A stretch of 7,792 nucleotides of DNA, taken from positions 1 through 7,792 of the forward strand of contig JAGCAV010000311.1 of NCBI GenBank assembly GCA_017652545.1, written 5' to 3'. The stretch is from Lachnospiraceae bacterium. Lineage in GTDB: Bacteria; Bacillota_A; Clostridia; Lachnospirales; Lachnospiraceae. Under the pieces are notes generated by a model, which saw nothing but the letters and a program-made list of their open reading frames with translations, did no database searches and had not been told where the DNA came from. The translations under genes were made by a program, and so were the position numbers. Below are positions 5,779-7,792 of this stretch, piece after piece; position 1 is the first letter of the stretch; the number at the start of each line of letters is the position of its first letter.

Positions 5779-7563
5779 TTATTCCTCTATCTCATCCATT
5801 ACCTTTTTCAGCTTTTTCAGCTTCTTCTTGCCAAATTTCAGCTGTGCCTGATAAAGGAAGATGTTCTGGATGCGCTGGAAGAATTCATCTCCGATACTGT
5901 CATCCTTGGCCTTGTTGCAGAAGCTGCAGCAGGCCTGAAGATTGTCCAGATCGTTGGTGCCTCCTTTTGAAAGCGGGATGATATGGTCGATCGTATATTC
6001 TCCGAGCGGAATGAACTTGCCGCAGATGCCGCAGTGTCCTTCTGTCCGGTTATAGATCTCATAGCGCTCCTGCGTTGTAAAGATCCTGCGTTTCGACTCG
6101 GTGGAAGAAACGGATTTTGAACGGCCTTTCGCTCTTGAGCGGCTGTTTTCGCCGCTTTTTGCTTCCGCTTCGGAAGCAGGCTTCTTTTCCGCGCTTTCTC
6201 TCACTGCAGAAGATTCTCGTCCCTGCTCTTCGCGGCTTCTTCCTCCGCGTGAGCCTCTGCTTCTTCCCGTGGTTTTGGTACGTCCGGAATCGCGCCCGCC
6301 GTCAGTGCCCTGCCCGGATTTCGGCGCATCGGTCACATGTGCCGTCTCGATGACAAGAGTTCTGTCATCTGTGCCTTGAGCGGTCTGCTCAGACACAGCC
6401 GCAGCGGATGGCTGCTTCTGATCGGCATGATCGGACTCCTTCGCTGTCTGTTCCGCCCGGACCGGTCTGGCCACTGCGTTTTCAGACACATGATGCGTCT
6501 GGACCGTGAACATCGGGATCACGGGAGCCGCGGGAGCTGCAGGCTTTTCAGGCGCTGCGGCAGCTCCGACCTGGTCTGCAGCCTGCGACTCTGCTTTGGG
6601 CTGCTCTTCACGCGGGGATGTAACGGTCTGGTCCGCTTCCTGCTTTGGCACTTCCTGCACAGCAGCACTTGGCTGGTTTGCATCCGCGCGATTCTTCCTT
6701 CCGCCTCTGCGTGACCGGCCGGCTTTTCGGGACCGGTTCTGTTCAGAAGCAGTGGTCTCCTCTGCGGGAGCTGCGGCGGAATCAGACGCATCAGCGGCGG
6801 CCGGAGCAGCTGCGGCTTCGGGGAGTTCTTTTTTGGGCGAAGGCTTCTGGTTTGAAGCACCGCCGCGGATCTCCATCCTGAAGGACGGGGGAAGCATGGG
6901 TGCCGGAGAAGCTTTTGCTTCCGGTGCGGCAGCCTTGTCGGCTTTTTCCGCCTGATCGACGGCAGCTGCCGTCTTGGCTTCGGTTTTTTCTGTTTCTGCC
7001 TTTTCTGTTTTTTCTGCTTCTGCCTTTACCGGTTCGGCCTCTGCGTCTGCCGTTTTTGTTTCAGATGCGTCGGCTTCGTTTCCGCCGGCTTTTGCGGCCT
7101 GTTCGGATGAAGCGCTCTCCTGAGAACTGTTTTTCCTCCGGCGTCCGCCCCGATGTGTTTTTTTGCGGGACTCACTGCGGCCGGCTTTTTCTTCGCTCTC
7201 GACCGACTGAGCCGGCTTCTCGGCAGCGGGCTCATCGGTCTGCTTCAGGGACAGAACAGTCTGATCCGGCGTTTCCTTGACCGGCATCTCTTTGGCCTGC
7301 GTCTCTTTGGCCGGCGTTTTTTTGCCTCTCTGCTTTTCTTCCGATCCCCGGGCCTTTGTCTTCACGGGCGTCTCCCGGGCAGAGACAGCGGGAAGTTCCA
7401 TCAGGGAAAATCCGCTCAGCTTTTTGGTGGCACGCTGCAGAATGTTCTGCGCCATATCCTTATTGGCGAATCTTGTGGCGGAATCAAGATCATTCACGAT
7501 CTCTACCGCGCGTGTTTTGGTACGATGACAGTATCTTTTACCGTCAGTGATTACATATGACAT
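5779..7563 (-). CDS. HNH endonuclease with a very long low-complexity Arg/Gly/Ala/Glu-rich linker
   Basis: This 594-residue protein has three parts. Residues 1-57 form a small folded-looking domain starting MSYVITDGKRY, with a helix near 34-48. Residues 58-490 are low complexity: K/E/T-rich at first (repeated PVKET, PAKET), then acidic EKTEKAE runs and Ala/Pro tracts, with Arg-rich islands at 133-144, 276-292, 424-450 and 474-484. Residues 491-594 hold a canonical HNH domain: CGIC (C511, C514), DHIIP (D526, H527, the metal/catalytic site), N541 in DNLQ, and CSFC (C546, C549) completing the zinc ribbon, then a Lys-rich C-terminal helix. The catalytic positions are intact, so nuclease activity is expected. 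Short HNH proteins with a similar N-terminal domain occur in Lachnospiraceae (recollection); the linker expansion is unusual. GGAGG sits 4 nt before the ATG. It has its own promoter and long leader and no phage or terminase neighbours. Its target is unknown. Confidence 0.85.
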   Translation of the reverse strand: MSYVITDGKRYCHRTKTRAVEIVNDLDSATRFANKDMAQNILQRATKKLSGFSLMELPAVSARETPVKTKARGSEEKQRGKKTPAKETQAKEMPVKETPDQTVLSLKQTDEPAAEKPAQSVESEEKAGRSESRKKTHRGGRRRKNSSQESASSEQAAKAGGNEADASETKTADAEAEPVKAEAEKTEKAETEKTEAKTAAAVDQAEKADKAAAPEAKASPAPMLPPSFRMEIRGGASNQKPSPKKELPEAAAAPAAADASDSAAAPAEETTASEQNRSRKAGRSRRGGRKNRADANQPSAAVQEVPKQEADQTVTSPREEQPKAESQAADQVGAAAAPEKPAAPAAPVIPMFTVQTHHVSENAVARPVRAEQTAKESDHADQKQPSAAAVSEQTAQGTDDRTLVIETAHVTDAPKSGQGTDGGRDSGRTKTTGRSRGSRGGRSREEQGRESSAVRESAEKKPASEAEAKSGENSRSRAKGRSKSVSSTESKRRIFTTQERYEIYNRTEGHCGICGKFIPLGEYTIDHIIPLSKGGTNDLDNLQACCSFCNKAKDDSIGDEFFQRIQNIFLYQAQLKFGKKKLKKLKKVMDEIEE

Positions 7564-7716
7564 ATAACCTCCAGATATTTGTACGATACGCAGGCTGTCC
7601 TTGATGAGCCGCGGTTGAAGAACCGGAGATCACTTTTACCATAGGGGGAAGGATAAACGCTGTAAAAGCGACACTTTAGCATGATAAAGCATCAGAAAGA
7701 GGCTCCCGCCTGCGAC
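7564..7716 (-). other. Long 5' leader of the HNH gene
   Basis: If transcription starts from the promoter at 7723-7751, about 150 nt precede the HNH ATG. The leader has a 5-bp stem with a 4-nt loop (CGGTT...AACCG, plus-strand 7612-7625), a distant 6-bp pair TTTTAC/GTAAAA (plus-strand 7634-7639 and 7662-7667), and GGAGG next to the start codon. I see no match to a riboswitch class I know. No ORF with a convincing ribosome binding site was seen in the leader on either strand. Confidence 0.35.
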
Positions 7717-7722
7717 GACAAG

Positions 7723-7751
7723 AGTATAGCAAAAAACATCTGATCAAACAA
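7723..7751 (-). promoter_or_regulatory. Extended -10 promoter of the HNH gene
   Basis: On the minus strand, TTGTTT (7746-7751), a 17-bp spacer and TATACT (7723-7728) are joined by an upstream TGC, giving an extended -10 element. Transcription would start near 7716. The rest of the right edge (7752-7792) shows no gene start I can support. Confidence 0.6.
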
Positions 7752-7792
7752 CAGGAAATCAAAGAAAGTATGGCATTTATGACATTGAAAAG

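Noticed and set aside
6506..6955. Ala/Ser/Phe-rich plus-strand open frames opposite the HNH linker, including 6337-6714, 6900-7280 and 7153-7560
   Set aside because: They mirror the biased codons of the low-complexity linker. The minus strand has promoter, ribosome binding site, and conserved N- and C-terminal domains.
7770..7792. Plus-strand gene starting at the right edge
   Set aside because: An ATG followed by seven codons is present, but there is no convincing ribosome binding site or promoter and too little sequence to judge.

Overview
The window looks like chromosomal DNA from a moderately GC-rich anaerobic Firmicute, most likely a Clostridia member near Lachnospiraceae. That placement is inferred from strong AGGAGG-type ribosome binding sites, SigA-type promoters with 17-bp spacers, and the protein families present. 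No rRNA, tRNA, IS element, CRISPR array or phage structural gene was seen.

Left part (1-794): the 5' two thirds of an aldose 1-epimerase-like gene (minus strand) runs off the left edge. It is divergent from the next gene, and the 287-bp gap holds two good face-away promoters that share the word CGATTCGT.

Central plus-strand cluster (795-4359): a GatY/KbaY-like class II ketose-bisphosphate aldolase, an alanine/glycine:cation symporter (AGCS family), a six-helix rhomboid intramembrane protease with its full catalytic dyad, and a HIT-family nucleotide-binding protein. The only convincing promoter found is upstream of the aldolase, and the only convincing plus-strand terminator lies after the HIT gene, so the four may form one transcription unit. 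A roughly 42-bp direct repeat fills the rhomboid-HIT gap. The terminator lies inside the 3' end of the convergent minus-strand gene.

Right part (4377-7792, minus strand): an AI-2E family transporter (multi-pass permease), a strong hairpin, then a 594-residue HNH endonuclease. The HNH protein has a short N-terminal domain and a canonical C-terminal zinc-ribbon HNH domain, separated by about 430 residues of low-complexity, charge-patterned, probably disordered sequence with spaced Arg/Gly-rich islands. It has its own extended -10 promoter and a leader of about 150 nt. This is the most unusual gene in the window.

Functionally, the epimerase and aldolase suggest sugar metabolism. The remaining genes are widespread household families, and I see no clear multi-gene defence system or mobile element. 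The best leads are the HNH protein's architecture, the symporter-rhomboid pairing, the intergenic repeat and the terminator embedded in antisense coding sequence.
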